From NCBI RefSeq assembly GCF_905220365.1, contig NC_061131.1:6547318-6611317 (forward strand): DNA of 64,000 nucleotides, given 5' to 3'. Below, piece by piece: positions 41,601-49,428 of the stretch. Position 1 is the first letter of the stretch. Every line of letters begins with the position of its first letter. The stretch is from Vanessa cardui. Taxonomy: Eukaryota > Arthropoda > Insecta > Lepidoptera > Nymphalidae. A program made the translations under genes and the position numbers. The notes under the pieces are model-generated. The model made no database searches, was not told the origin of the DNA, and saw nothing but the letters and a program-made list of their open reading frames with translations.

Positions 41601-44600
41601 TGCATATGACAATACGAGTGGATTCCCGGGAGATATCTTCCGTTCGGCTGGAAACTCGGCCACACTCGCCGGAACTGGAGCCGAACACACCACGATGTAT
41701 ATTACACGAGAGTGTTCACTGAGCAACAAAGTAACTACACTTTTACTAATCTCGAAAACTGAACTCAAAGAAATTTGATTGGTGATTTATTGATCTATTT
41801 ACTTAATGTATTTGTATTATTTTGTACTTATACGACGTCATTTAAATTGTAATGAATACAGGAAGTTGGTTTCTAAGTTTTGTTAAAAATTATATCACTT
41901 GTGGTTTTGGTTTTGTTATAATCGAGTTCTGGTAATAAACCAGGTCATAAAAGAATAAAGTTAGTTGTCAATGGCGAAAATTATTATTTCATATAATGCT
42001 ATTTTCATCGTATTAGCATGTTTTGGAGAGGAATGAGCAACAACAACAACAACATATTGTGAGAAAGGTCTTGAGCATGAACATTGATAGATATAGAGGA
42101 ACGGGATGACCAATAAAACGATGGATGGATTGTGTGATAGATGATATAGCTGGAAAGAATGTTACGTGTGAGATATATGAGATGACGTCACATAGGGAAG
42201 TATGGAAGAAGAAGACACGCTGCTCCGACCCCAAGAAAATTGGGATAAAGGCAGTAAAATGATGATGATTAATATTATTTTAATAGATGGTGGTATAAAA
42301 CTGAAACTTACCATGTCCATCAGTAAAATAGCTATGATTAATAATTAAATTGTCTCAGTAGAAAAGTATCAATATTGGCTGTATATCGCACATTACCCAA
42401 TTAAATAAAGGGCAAAACTAAATAACAAGACAAAAATACAATTTAGGATCTCTTTGTGAATACAAGGAAGGAAAGATTAAGAAAATTCTTCGTATTCCCG
42501 TTTTCTTTGTCAATTGACGTCGTTTGATTCTTTTGACGAGATATTGAAACGCTTTTTAACGATTGCACAATTCTTTCTTCCTTTCAAACAGTGGCGTTGG
42601 GAATTTAAATCTCTTGATTACATACAACACAAAAATATTATACAGTAATACTGTTATGTAAAATACTTTTATGCATATCTACATTAAAATATATAACCTT
42701 TATTTAAAATTGGAATAAACTAATGTAATTCTTTTACAACCACTAAAATCATGTAACTAGTAAGATGTCTACGTATACTGTGTAAATTATACAAGTCTAA
42801 GTAAATGCAAAATCAATATGACGTTTTCTAATAAATAAATTAAAATTTTATTTTAATTGTAAAATTTCTTAGCTCTATTATTACCTCGAATATGTATTCA
42901 TATACTATCAGGTAAATTCCGGCACCCGGAACGCTATATTTATATATTCATATAAATTTTATATTCCGAAGTATAATTTATTTCTACATTATATTTATTA
43001 ATGAATTTATTGATTTAATGTATTCAAATATTTCGTAAACAATAAAATATAGACGATAACAAATAGTTTAATTTTGAACTTATTATACCTTTTTATGTTT
43101 AATTCAATATCTATTAATAATGTAAGTTACAGTTATTAACTTTTAGCCATAAAAGGTTCCATTATGCTTCTAATCTTTTACACGCGCACGCTTCACTTTG
43201 TGTCAGCAGTGAACAGCTTTGAACTAGTATTATGGAGTATAAAAGAAGCGACATGGTACTCTTACGGACAAAATATAAAATTTTACTTTTATTTTATTAT
43301 AACTGAGAAGAGAAATGGCACATTAACCTCGTGTAACGTTTTATAGTAGTTACATATTATTCTTCATATTAGCGTATTGTAAAGCGACACAAATTCATCA
43401 AATGTATCCATTACATTGCCACACAAATACAAATAAATGCCAACTCTTGAATGTATGTCTATGTGTGTGGGTGTGTGTACATGAATGAAATTAATATAAA
43501 TTCCTACTTCTATGAAATGCAATAATTGGGAGAAAACGTAATGTTAGAAAGGTTTAATTGGAAATTCTCCTCTCTACTTGACGCTATTTCAACATATTTC
43601 GGTATACCAATTATTCAGGAAATTAAGGGAACATTTTTGTCGTTAAAATAATATATTGAAAGAAAATATATAATCCATTTCCTCATAGATTTTCTTTATT
43701 ATTTTCCCTACGATATTTCAAAATTAATTTATTCGAAACAATACATCAACATATCTGCTTTCTAGAAAAATCCGTAGCAAGCCTCATTCAACTTGCCATG
43801 ATTTTCGTTTTTATTAGATTTATCAAGAGCTATACTGTGAACGTATTAATAAAATATTGCCCTAATGAAAATTACTATATATTATAACATACACATATGA
43901 AGATCTCCCCTGAACATTAATATGCTTTTGTTATCTTACTTATCCTAAAACATTATGTTCTAACGTATTCTGTAAATTTTAATAAACAAAATAAAATATG
44001 TAAGTTTAAAAAACACCCTCATTTAAGTATAATAAAAAAATCTAAATCTCGCTTGAATTAATCGCTAAAATTGTTCTTAAGAAAATGGTTTTTATATTCC
44101 TTAAGTTCGATAGTAAAGTTGAAACTATAAACTTTGTCTCTTTTGACTTAGCTAATTGATATAAGTTTTGTCGTAAAGAAAGATACTATCTATGCTTATT
44201 TTATCTTTGTTTGAATATAAAATACGGTTATTTTACTAATAAGAAAAGGATTTAAAATTCAACTTTTATAGAATATATCTTGCATGGATATAACAAAAAT
44301 ATAATACATTTTTAATTACCAATTTGTATATATATTATTGTCGTTATATTACAGTTAAATATTTTTTGTAGTAAAATTGAAACGATATCCATGAATCTAC
44401 TGATGATGATGATGATGAGTATTATCATAACACCGAGGAATTATTATCCTTAGATAAGTTAAACGAGTCCAAAATTTAAGGAGTCTCTGGTGTCGTCGCT
44501 TCGTCGGTGATTATTTTTGACATATTACTTTATTGACAAAGTTTCAAAGGGTACTAAAATTGAAATAGCGGTAGAAGTTAGTTTTTAGATATTTTTGCAA

Positions 44601-47600
44601 ATGTTACGAACAAACATAATAAAATAAGCGTCTCAATGTCGACTTAATAAGTCAAGCTTCACTGTTAGTAATAAGTGTAGAGAAAATATATATATTTGTT
44701 TATTGTCTTTTTGTACGTATGTGAATTGCTTGTTAAATGCTATGTATATTAATGCTAACACATTTTTTTTGTATCGGTTTCTATTATTTAAAATGTCATA
44801 TGACGTAGATATAACGATTAATTATCATTCATATCATACATCAAATACCTTGATATAATTGACAAAAGTACCTTAATTGAAAACGAGAAATCTATTTATA
44901 GCTTCAATCTAATATTTGTTGTGTAAAACCTTCCGTCGTGATGGGGATTCGATCGTTAACGACCAAGTAGACAGCGACCTACAACTCAATAATTAGCCCT
45001 ACATTTTGTGTGCTATTCTGTGAAGTATGTATCTACGTAGAAAACGTATCAACTATCCAAATCATTTTTTACTACCTTATACTATACTACAGCACCATCT
45101 CAACTTGGTAAGGATATTCTTATGTAGTATATTAAGTAATGTCGAAATCAGATTTTTTACTAAAACACTATGATTATAATAATGTATAACGCTATCACTT
45201 ACATTATAAATTTTCAAAAATATGTACTCAACGTTGAGTATTTTTTTTTCTTTGACTTAAAACAACCTTTACAAGTAATAACAAGATATTTCGTATTTTC
45301 ATAATGTTCCAATTAATTAAACTTTATTTAGGTAAGTCAGTACCTACTGAATGCTTGTAAGTACCTTATATAATATAAAAATAGGTACCAATGCAAATTT
45401 TATGAATTATAACGAAGCGCTCAAATTGCCGCGCATTGGAAAGGTTTTCTTAAATTATTTATTGAACCGACTGTCTGGAAGGAAATTTGTTTAATATTCC
45501 AGCAATAATGCGATACCTACTGCCGCAAAGCAATTATGGTTTTATTTTCTACTTAACTTAATATTCAACGAAATAAGTGTTTATATGGAATTGCTCTAAA
45601 TATTTACTAAAAATATATCTTATATTATAAATGAATGCGTTCGGTACCTATCAACCATCGCGATACAATAAAATATATATACCAATTTGGAGAATCGAAA
45701 ATAACTAAACTTGGCAATTTGTTACCTTATCACGATTAAACCATTGACCTGATCGTAATGAAATTCGACATTGAAGTAGCTTGAGATCTGGATAAAGGCA
45801 AATAAATTACGGAATTTACGGGGAAAACTTTAACAGACAAGTAGCAACAACTACTTTTATAATAACTGATCATGCTTTTATACAAAGTGAAGCAAATTTA
45901 CAAATAACAGTCGGGTTTTGTTAAGAAAAAATACGAATGGTAAAAATGGTAAAAATTTTCCGATCGATATTATAAAATTATTATTACCAGTAACAGATAT
46001 GTATAGTTTTTACAATGTAAGGAAAATTTAAATAAGCAATACCAGGTGAATTTCTTGTCTCACGCTACTTTCATTTCAGGTTTATCTTGAAGATTTTCGT
46101 CACGTCTACAAAATGTAAGCTTTGTTTGTTATAAATGATCTTCAGCTAAGCGATGTGAAGATGAGGATTGAAAAGCTCACGTCACGAGCGTTTTGAATGA
46201 ATCTCGTAGTATATTTATAGAAATACATGTTGTACCCAGTCACGTTATAGATATTTTTATATTCATTCATACTAAAAAAAAATAACGACAATTATTAAAA
46301 TAATAGCCAAATAATATATGTATTTAGATAGTTAAAGTATATTAATTTTCACCTATAAAGTAAAGTCTTCGTTAAAGTTAATACTGATACTCATGTAACT
46401 TTAAAACTGCTGCTGGGATGTTGTTAGCAACGTTACATCGGTACCTAACTGCTTTATAATTATGCTACCTGCCGGGAAGGAAAAATTGCTTAAAATGCCT
46501 TTACTCGCTTCCAAAATAAAACGTTAAAACTCTAGCGAGTTTCTCATTTCGACTACGTTAATTATTTTGAAAGCAACATGAACCTATGTCTTTGTGACAA
46601 AGTTTTAATCTTTTTGCAGCAATTGCTCACTACTACTTGTACATTTTATAATATAAATAAACGTTGGATCGTAAGTAAAAATTATAAATGCTCGTCAAGT
46701 ATTTTTGTTTAAAAATGTCTTAAATGATTGTATGAAATAAAAGTAATTGTATTTTTTTATTAATGCAGGTACATTTGTAATGCTCCCTAAATTTTGTTGA
46801 ATGAAAATAATTATTACCTATACCTAAAAATCAAAACGACGATAAATATAGCTTCAAATATGAAAAAAACTATTTTGCTTTAAATTTATACATAAGGCTA
46901 AAAATTTAAAATTACTCATTCATAAATAATCCAGTAGACTGTAGAGTATAATTTTAATTACTGCAAAGTTACAAACTTACAATCAAGTTTTACTCACATA
47001 AAGGCCTCCGGAGCTTAGCAGTTGGAACCGGCATCCCATTTAACTATTTATCTCGGTGTCCACATCCACATCTAAATCTCTGTTACAACCATTTCATATG
47101 AGTCATGTAATTATGTACTAATGGAGGGACATTTAATTATACTTACATGTTTTTCGTAAAGTGGAAATAAGTTTGTAAATCTTTATAATATATAAGTAGC
47201 TTCTTAAAAGTCCAGACACAGACTGTGATTATCTACTTTAATACAATATTATAAACGCGATAGTAACTCTGTCTTTCTGTTTGTATGTTGCTCTGGCACG
47301 GCCATTAAAACACGGAATTTGATAAAATTTACTATAAAGCTATTTGAAAAAAGTTTTTCTTGAAGCTGAACGATCAACTACTCCCACTAGTCTTTTATAA
47401 ATTCCACCAGTTAGATTTATGTGTAAAAAAAATAGAAAAATAATATATATTTATAATATTGCATGTGTCACACAGTCTTAAACCTTATAACAATAAACAA
47501 CAAATCGAACGGAAAAACCTTCTATAAATTTCACTCGATTACGATAGTTCTTAAGATTGGTGTTACATTGGCCACATGAGGAATGTTTATTATTTTATAC

Positions 47601-49401
47601 ATATGATCGTCTGTGGTGACCACGTTCTATGAAATTTCATTTGTCAGTCTTTCGAATTTGGATAAATAAGTGGTAGTAATGTTGCTAATGATTCTAAGAC
47701 ATTTCAATAAGCATTAAAAACAAATGTTGTTGAGCATGCGATCAGATATATTTTATTAGTACAATACGGGTGGATATATCGCTCAGCTCATTATTCATTG
47801 ATTATTATTTCTTTATTTTATGTTATTTTGGTGTTTTCGCCTATTATTTTTGCCGACAGTGCACAGATTCATTAATTATTGTTTATGAAAAGTATCAAAC
47901 ACTAAATAAAAAAAAAATCCTAATATTCATAGTTTAGGAATATATTTATGTACTGATTATCAAGACGTAGAATTGTTTTATCAAAACTAAAGGTAGAAGA
48001 TTTTAACTTTCAAACAAAGCAACGTGAATCGTGATGCTTAGGCACGTTTATTCTACCACATCCAGTATTCTACAAGTTAGGCGTTCGCACATAATTAAGT
48101 TGGTAAACTTAAACGAATCCGTTTAATTATAAGCCTCAACCTTCCTTTCTAAGAGCTAGTTAATTAGCGAGCTTAGCGGGAAATCGGTCTTTGATAGTAC
48201 CACCAATTTATATGTTAAAAGATCTTTTATATTAATAATTCTTGTATTTATATGTATAAATACTATCGAGAACCAAGCGATGTTGACTCTCCCAAACACT
48301 TTTTCCTCTAAAGAACATATTATTCTTTACAAATATTTGCAGCAAATAACATTTCCAGTAACAATCCTTATAAAAATACCATTAATAGAATGCCTTCGTA
48401 CAATATCAGTAAAAATGTTTGAATGTATGGGCTTGACGTGCAATGAAGGGACTGATATACGTATTTCTTGTAAAAGTATTACTTGTTAAGACGCGTTACA
48501 ACATACCTAAATATTCATTTTAAATAAATATGTGTAGTAACTTAATTAAACATACATTTTGTACGTGTAACATAGACGTAGACGATTTCTCTCAGGATTA
48601 TAAAATATAAGTAAAATATCAAAAATATTGTAATACGATTAATTTTGTAAGAATACAAAACAAAAACATATTATTCTGAACAATAAATGGCTACAATCTT
48701 GCAACATTGAAAACACATAACCCGATTATTCAGAATATTTTATGTGTTTTCAATATATACATAGAGCTAAAATTGAACTGCTATTATCATCGAAAGTCAG
48801 TCATATGTTACTCGTTACATTACTTTATTACACTCGCTGTTAATACGATATCGCCGGACAGCTTAAAAGTATTATTTTATAATAAACATCGTCTAATACT
48901 AAATTACATTTACACATCCTTTCATAAGGCTAACGAAACTGTACGTATCAATATAATTAAACGTGGAAATATAAAATATATTTGGCATTACATTAGATAT
49001 ACATTTCAAAATTTTGTACCATACTTATCTTAAACAGCACTGCTTATTAAGAATTCTTTAACGACCTTGTTACACTACTGTCTGACTTAGAAAGTAACAT
49101 AAATCCAAAATATAGAATAATAGGACATTAAATTAGACACAAATGATAGGATAAAAAAACGCACGTTCAATTTTATGTTTATATAAAATTAAAATTAATT
49201 GGTAGCCTTTGTATACGCACAAATTCAAAGTTATTCATAATTTCTTAACTAAAAAATTATACTTATCGCGGTACATGTTTGAATGCATATATGTATGTTA
49301 TCTACCTAATTAGTTAATTAACAAAATATTAATTTACATACCAGGGGGATCTTAAAATTTCGTAGCTCCAAAAGTGTTTCTTCTTTAATGCTCCCTGCCA
49401 T
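2210..49401 (-). CDS. Multi-exon single-pass membrane protein, family not recognised (gene-level)
   Basis: The model was assembled by eye on the minus strand. The shorter form joins 28828-28808, 19247-19082, 17450-17342, 15731-15569, 11706-11577 and 2358-2210: 738 nt, 245 residues plus stop. The phases agree at every junction (0, 1, 2, 0, 1), which is the main support. A longer form would start in the 49342-49428 exon (20 residues) and join directly to the 19.2 kb exon, also phase 0, giving 258 residues. Features in the 245-aa form: an Ala/Arg-rich helical-looking segment (about 8-62), a linker with SGERLPSHWCENEFD, a lysine cluster, eight consecutive arginines at 112-119, an Ala/Gln/His repeat-like stretch, then one strongly hydrophobic segment at about 166-187 preceded by PRRAR. 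The basic N side predicts N-in topology. There is no signal peptide. The function is unknown, and no family is claimed. Weakest parts: the donor of the 15.6 kb exon and the terminal exon. Confidence 0.65.
3572..3866 (+). repeat. SINE family A copy, tRNA-derived, nearly full length
   Basis: The head reads GTGACCCAGTGGTTAGAACG (A-box-like), followed by GCGGGTTAAAACCC (B-box-like), then the shared body (GTGAGGAAACCTG, CCACATGTG, GGAATATGTTCCAAAC) and the GCAGTGGGAAAT end. Several substitutions mark it as an old copy. Confidence 0.85.
4040..4200 (+). repeat. SINE family B copy, 5'-truncated
   Basis: It matches the 3' two thirds of the elements at 6230 and 54209: the CATCTTAGTTCCCTAGGTTG block, GACGATGTAAGGAATAGT, TCATTGTCTATGGGTGATGG and the TGCTCGTCCTCCAACCTATA end. 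The first ~110 bp of the family are missing. Confidence 0.75.
4812..4900 (+). other. Candidate plus-strand first coding exon, unassigned
   Basis: From ATG at 4812 the frame encodes 29 residues including KLERAPELVTGIKARYYDS. It ends at a near-perfect donor, CGTAG|GTAAGTAT, after 4900, leaving phase 2. Composition is more GC-rich than the flanks. Without splicing the frame stops two codons later. No partner exon is identified, and it lies inside an intron of a minus-strand gene. It may be chance or part of an unrecognised repeat. Confidence 0.2.
5644..5737 (-). repeat. SINE family A 3' fragment, inverted
   Basis: It reads as the reverse complement of the SINE A tail end (AAGGCCTCC, then GCGGGTTGGTGGA). 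It abuts a plus-strand copy head to head, so the two share inverted 3' segments of about 90 bp. Confidence 0.7.
5738..5982 (+). repeat. SINE family A copy, 5'-truncated, (GTT)n tail
   Basis: It starts within the family at the GGCAAGcACCACT position and runs through the conserved body to CAGTGGGAATTTACAGGCTG and a GTT repeat tail ending near 5982. The tRNA-like head with A and B boxes is absent. A 71-codon open frame within it is incidental. Confidence 0.85.
6230..6505 (+). repeat. SINE-like family B copy, full length
   Basis: It starts GTGGTAGGGCTTTGTGCAAG and ends CCAACCTATTCCATAAA plus an A-rich tail. It is closely similar to the copy at 54209 over its whole length, with partial relatives at 4040, 15960 and 52795. 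I recognise no A or B box, so the class is uncertain; the A-rich end favours a retroposon. Confidence 0.8.
7325..8992. repeat. Tandem array, 12 units of exactly 139 bp
   Basis: Unit starts (TTGTGATATTTTGGC) occur at 7325, 7464, 7603, 7742, 7881, 8020, 8159, 8298, 8437, 8576, 8715 and 8854: 12 x 139 = 1668 bp. The units differ only near their junctions: AAGAG versus AGGAG, GTCAG versus GTTAG, and GCATTG versus GCGTTG. The first eight units carry AAGAG and the last four AGGAG. Each unit ends with about 30 bp of the SINE A head, including TGGCCCAGTGG. The last unit continues instead into further SINE A head sequence. This is a locally amplified satellite-like block, not a CRISPR array. Confidence 0.95.
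8964..9015 (+). repeat. SINE family A 5' head at the array's right edge
   Basis: After the last 139 bp unit the sequence runs GGTTAGAACGCGTGCATCTT and on through AACCGATGATTGC, then leaves the family. The head therefore stops before the B box. This appears to be the original SINE fragment from which the array's SINE-derived segment was copied. Confidence 0.75.
10242..10547 (-). repeat. SINE family A copy, full length
   Basis: Reverse-complement copy with a CAA-repeat tail (10242-10257), the complete body, the B box GGGTaTGAACCCGC on this strand and the A box at the right end (CTGGACCATCTCGACTC). Few substitutions. Confidence 0.9.
11577..11706 (-). CDS. Transmembrane exon of the membrane-protein gene
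   Basis: Minus-strand exon bounded by CACTAG acceptor and a perfect GTAAGT donor. Only one of its three frames is open, and that frame enters at phase 0 and leaves at phase 1. It encodes LDPDELPRRAR, then about 22 hydrophobic residues dominated by Leu, Val and Cys, then RMAPLIDDM. The GC-rich exon stands out sharply from its AT-rich flanks. This is the best-supported exon of the gene. Confidence 0.8.
12703..13019 (-). repeat. SINE family A copy, full length
   Basis: A reverse-complement copy with a long CAA tail (12706-12730), complete body and both tRNA-promoter boxes at the right end. It lies in an intron of the minus-strand gene, in the same orientation as the gene. Confidence 0.9.
13941..14035 (-). 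repeat. LINE 3'-end relic, jockey/CR1-like
   Basis: It carries the block ACTTTATTCAAGTAGGCTTT followed by ATTTTTGAATCGTCATTTAA and AAGTGAAGCT. The same motif series begins the longer relic at 26396, where it precedes an antisense reverse-transcriptase C-terminus. Only this short piece survives. Confidence 0.6.
15190..15270 (-). repeat. LINE 3'-UTR relic (small)
   Basis: It shows the GCCACCG...GAGA...CGGCAAGAAA pattern that matches positions about 26460-26505 of the longer relic. It is strongly eroded. Confidence 0.4.
15569..15731 (-). CDS. Polybasic, Ala/Gln-rich exon of the membrane-protein gene
   Basis: The acceptor TTACAG lies just above 15731, and one base completes the Gly codon left by the 17.4 kb exon. 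It encodes EKLTSPEQLEME, eight arginines, an alternating Ala/Gln/His stretch and KPRKHRTLLVSAIDEQAKVIH. The next exon needs a phase-0 donor. The best candidate is CAC|GTCAGT at 15568, a non-ideal site with C at +3. The frame otherwise runs on to a TAA at 15437, so either a weak donor, a small unseen exon or an alternative C-terminus is involved. Confidence 0.68.
15960..16110 (+). repeat. SINE-like family B relic
   Basis: An eroded match to family B: TAAATACCATCAC, TTCTACCGtCgAgAAATAAC and GAGCCAGTATAACTAgAG line up with the corresponding segments at 6260-6355. The 3' part is gone. Confidence 0.5.
17049..17298 (-). repeat. SINE family A copy, degraded
   Basis: Reverse-complement copy with internal deletions. 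CAGTCTGTAAATTTCCCACA, GATGTTTTCCTTCACCGCCG and TGCCTGGGTTTGAACCC are recognisable; the A box is lost at the right edge. Confidence 0.75.
17342..17450 (-). CDS. Internal exon of the membrane-protein gene
   Basis: Minus-strand exon with acceptor TTTGTAG and donor GTAAGA, entering at phase 1 and leaving at phase 2. It encodes EASIVGSSGERLPSHWCEN and then a Lys-rich tail ending KKKKLKLHTH. The frame is open throughout and its phases match both neighbours. Confidence 0.78.
18110..18292 (-). repeat. SINE family A relative, divergent
   Basis: A short reverse-complement copy with a large internal deletion. AAGGCCTC, ATTCCACCATGCTG, AATTAAGCACAT, CAGGGTTTGATCC and CCACTGGGCCAGCTCAAG are recognisable. 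The GCTCAA head end differs from the usual TCTCGACTC and may mark a subfamily. Confidence 0.65.
18778..19068. repeat. Dispersed RTE-like repeat
   Basis: It contains the lepidopteran-type block CTGTCTCTATATATGCTTAG, then ATCTTTAAAATTACGCAACG and AATAGATAGAGTGATTCGAG. It ends in CGAAGTCAGGGCTGGTCGCT followed by AGT. I know this arrangement from butterfly introns; the exact family name is uncertain. Confidence 0.5.
19082..19247 (-). CDS. Internal GC-rich exon of the membrane-protein gene
   Basis: The acceptor ACGTTGCAG precedes 19247 and the donor GTATGT follows 19082. The exon is 166 nt, entering at phase 0 and leaving at phase 1. It encodes TVDKAVCTEESGAARLEAVL followed by an Ala/Arg/Glu-rich amphipathic segment ending LLLLRNHVSD. 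GC is so high that other frames are also open, but only this one is phase-compatible with the 17.4 kb exon; the alternative frame hits a stop there. Confidence 0.78.
20950..21259 (-). repeat. SINE family A copy, full length
   Basis: Near-consensus reverse-complement copy: an interrupted CAA/AAC tail, complete body, B box GGGTTTGAACCCGC and A box CCACTGGGCCATCTCGACTC. One of the least mutated copies in the window. Confidence 0.92.
21598..21890. repeat. Unclassified dispersed repeat
   Basis: It includes AATCAGCCAAGTGCGAGTCG and AAAGGTTCCGTACCAC, a combination I recognise from dispersed insect repeats. Ends and class are not determined. Confidence 0.35.
23135..23590 (+). pseudogene. Jockey/CR1-like LINE reverse-transcriptase relic
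   Basis: Two reverse-transcriptase blocks can be read on the plus strand. Near 23140 the frame gives NPNNYWLISVLPTICK, matching the NYRPISVLP block. Near 23475-23555 it gives AVTVGAPK, a stop, then SILDPFLFLVHKNDLP, matching the VGVPQGSxLGPLLFLxYINDLP block. Frameshifts, stops and a deletion separate them, and the catalytic YADD-type region is absent. It is dead, and lies inside the 9.6 kb intron in opposite orientation to the gene. Confidence 0.75.
26396..26870 (-). pseudogene. LINE relic: reverse-transcriptase C-terminus and 3' UTR
   Basis: On the minus strand the frame reads RQGIRFNNKIPQIFLTLPF, then an FVKNTLAKKAYYSIQDF block ending KKEWS and a stop at 26607-26605. This is the typical C-terminal end of jockey/CR1-like ORF2 proteins. 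The 3' UTR follows to about 26396, including GAAGCGGCAAGAAACACAGT read on the plus strand. Upstream coding sequence is eroded. Confidence 0.7.
28118..28260. repeat. Possible tRNA-derived SINE fragment, a different family
   Basis: GGATTCTAATCCAGGGTCGG resembles a Pol III B box with flank. It is followed by a body unlike family A. No second copy in the window confirms it. Confidence 0.3.
28808..28899 (-). CDS. Start exon of the membrane-protein gene (MRQQSTD)
   Basis: A minus-strand segment with acceptor CCTAATCAG above 28899 and a perfect donor, GAT|GTAAGT, below 28808. An ATG at 28828-28826 sits in a strong context (CTCACCATGC) and encodes MRQQSTD. It ends at phase 0, exactly what the 19.2 kb exon requires. 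Bases 28829-28899 are GC-rich 5' UTR. An upstream ATG at 28895-28893 opens a short frame that stops inside the exon. Confidence 0.65.
28970..29228. repeat. Dispersed repeat of lepidopteran type
   Basis: It starts near CCATATAATAAAATTGGAGT. It contains GTTTGTTCCGGCTAATATCT and CTGGACCGATTTTGACCGAG, and ends in ACGCGTACATGGTCGCGCAC followed by AGCTAGT. I recognise the combination from butterfly genomes but cannot assign the class. A weak relative may lie at about 47255-47370. Confidence 0.5.
30425..30461. repeat. TTTC/TTC microsatellite
   Basis: Alternating CTTT and CTT units; a simple repeat. Confidence 0.85.
33150..33706 (-). repeat. SINE family A copy interrupted by another element
   Basis: Reverse-complement SINE A from the CCTGTAAATTTCCAACTGCT end to the head (CCATATCAGCTCAAG). 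It is split by a 264 bp GC-rich insert between 33373 and 33636, flanked by near-identical copies of the B-box sequence. The right part retains an intact-looking GGGTTTGAACCCAC. Confidence 0.85.
33373..33636 (+). mobile_element. GC-rich poly(A) retroposon insert
   Basis: A 264 bp block far more GC-rich than anything around it, ending in GCGAG and a run of 12 A. It is flanked by a target-site duplication of the SINE's B-box segment (GGGTTTGACCCACA left, GGGTTTGAACCCACA right). This structure is that of a target-primed insertion of a 5'-truncated non-LTR element or a SINE. I do not recognise the family. Open frames across it are by-products of composition. Confidence 0.75.
34795..35184. repeat. 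Long foldback: ~155 bp inverted arms, 77 bp spacer
   Basis: The left arm (34795-34949) runs from an A/T stretch through CAGAAACCCCCGCCACAAAA, CCTAAAGTACCTATATGCAT and TTCGCGTTGGGGGACCG. The right arm (35027-35184) is its reverse complement with only a few differences in the A/T tracts. The 77 bp spacer is AT-rich. It may be a terminal-inverted-repeat or foldback element, or two inverted insertions of one element. Confidence 0.9.
35440..35690 (+). repeat. RTE-like LINE 3'-UTR sequence, copy 1
   Basis: Contains TTAAACGGCTAAACCGATTT, then GAAATCGGTTCATTCGTTCG, a (CAGA)n tract, and CACGTCAAACTTATAACACC. The same order recurs at about 36010-36195. I associate this arrangement with 3' ends of lepidopteran RTE-type LINEs. 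No coding remnant is seen. Confidence 0.6.
35746..36005 (+). repeat. 120 bp tandem duplication in RTE-like 3'-UTR
   Basis: Units start at 35746 (GCGCCATTTTGTAGA), 35866 (GCACCATTTTGTAGA) and about 35986 (partial, then diverging), a period of 120 bp. Each contains CAGCCATCTTG and AGTCAAGCCCTTTCATTTGA. Confidence 0.8.
36006..36197 (+). repeat. RTE-like LINE 3' end, copy 2, with (CA)n
   Basis: Same block order as at 35480-35690: TTTTCATCAAACTTA, AAATCGGTCCATCCGTTCGG, CAGACA/(CA)n at about 36120-36150, and CACGTCAAACTTATAACACC. It ends TTTTGCGTCGGGGGTTAAAA, the better-preserved terminus. Confidence 0.6.
36978..37100 (+). repeat. RTE 3'-region relic
   Basis: CTCCTGACTGATTTCGGTCT, then CTACGCAGGACATAATATAT followed by TGTGTGTGTGCGTC, a degraded form of a block I know from lepidopteran RTE elements. 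The reverse-oriented relic near 41285 shares it. Confidence 0.5.
40213..40515 (+). repeat. SINE family A copy, full length
   Basis: Near-consensus plus-strand copy: AGTCGAGATGGTCCAGTAGT head, GCGGGTTCAAACCCAGG B box, complete body, CAGTAAGAATTTACAGGCTG and a GTT tail. Its A box carries GTAG where the family has GTGG. Confidence 0.92.
41045..41370 (-). repeat. RTE 3'-region relic, reverse orientation
   Basis: GCACCTGTGTTTGCATATAC followed by CTGTTCCATTTCCTGC is the reverse complement of the block seen at 36978, extended here by more of the element (AGGCACGGGTGTACCGTGTC, GACCTGATCTGGGGATCCCA on the minus strand). A 91-codon minus frame across it is incidental. Confidence 0.5.
41480..41720. other. 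GC-rich island of unknown role
   Basis: About 240 bp of clearly raised GC. It is open for 81 codons on the plus strand (41477-41722), with overlapping open frames on the minus strand. Minus-strand TCAGTGAAC could be an initiator. There is no clear splice donor in either direction. It could be an alternative 5' exon of the minus-strand gene, an exon of an unseen gene, or a repeat. I favour none. Confidence 0.3.
42059..42262 (+). pseudogene. RTE-type LINE ORF2 C-terminal relic
   Basis: One plus-strand frame reads IDRYRGTG, a stop, then PIKRWMDCVIDDIAGKNV, EMTSHREVWKKKTRCSDPKK and on to TGA at 42260-42262. The RGRPKKRWxDCV...REVWKKKTxCADP pattern is the conserved C-terminus of RTE-clade polyproteins. 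One in-frame stop replaces an Arg of that motif. Upstream sequence is lost, and a CAA repeat precedes it. Confidence 0.75.
44401..44418. repeat. GAT microsatellite
   Basis: Short run of six GAT-type units. A similar CAT run lies at about 27521-27539. Confidence 0.8.
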
Positions 49402-49428
49402 TCATACTTTTAACACTTACTTTAAAAA
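49342..49428 (-). CDS. Possible alternative first coding exon of the membrane-protein gene
   Basis: The acceptor TTTTCCTCAG precedes 49428 and the donor CTG|GTATGT follows 49342. From ATG at 49401-49399 it reads MAGSIKEETLLELRNFKIPL, a charged, protein-like peptide ending at phase 0. Joined to the 19.2 kb exon it gives a continuous frame with an N-terminus different from MRQQSTD. Joined to the 28.8 kb exon it would stop after five codons, so that exon would have to be skipped. An overlapping earlier ATG opens a six-codon frame. It could also be purely 5' UTR. Confidence 0.5.

Larger units (their letters stand above)
28900..49341 (-). other. Very large 5' intron of the membrane-protein gene
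   Basis: About 20 kb. It holds a dispersed repeat at 28970-29228, a nested SINE at 33150-33706, the foldback at 34795-35184, tandem RTE-like 3'-UTR sequence at 35440-36195, RTE relics at 36978-37100, 41045-41370 and 42059-42262, and a full-length SINE A at 40213-40515. GC-rich islands near 31190-31290 and 41480-41720 are unexplained. About 37.1-40.2 and 42.3-49.3 kb are long AT-rich stretches in which I see nothing nameable. Confidence 0.45.

Noticed and set aside
48707..49033. 108-codon plus-strand frame
   Set aside because: AT-rich, dominated by Ile/Tyr/Asn/Lys codons, no motif, no splice or promoter context.
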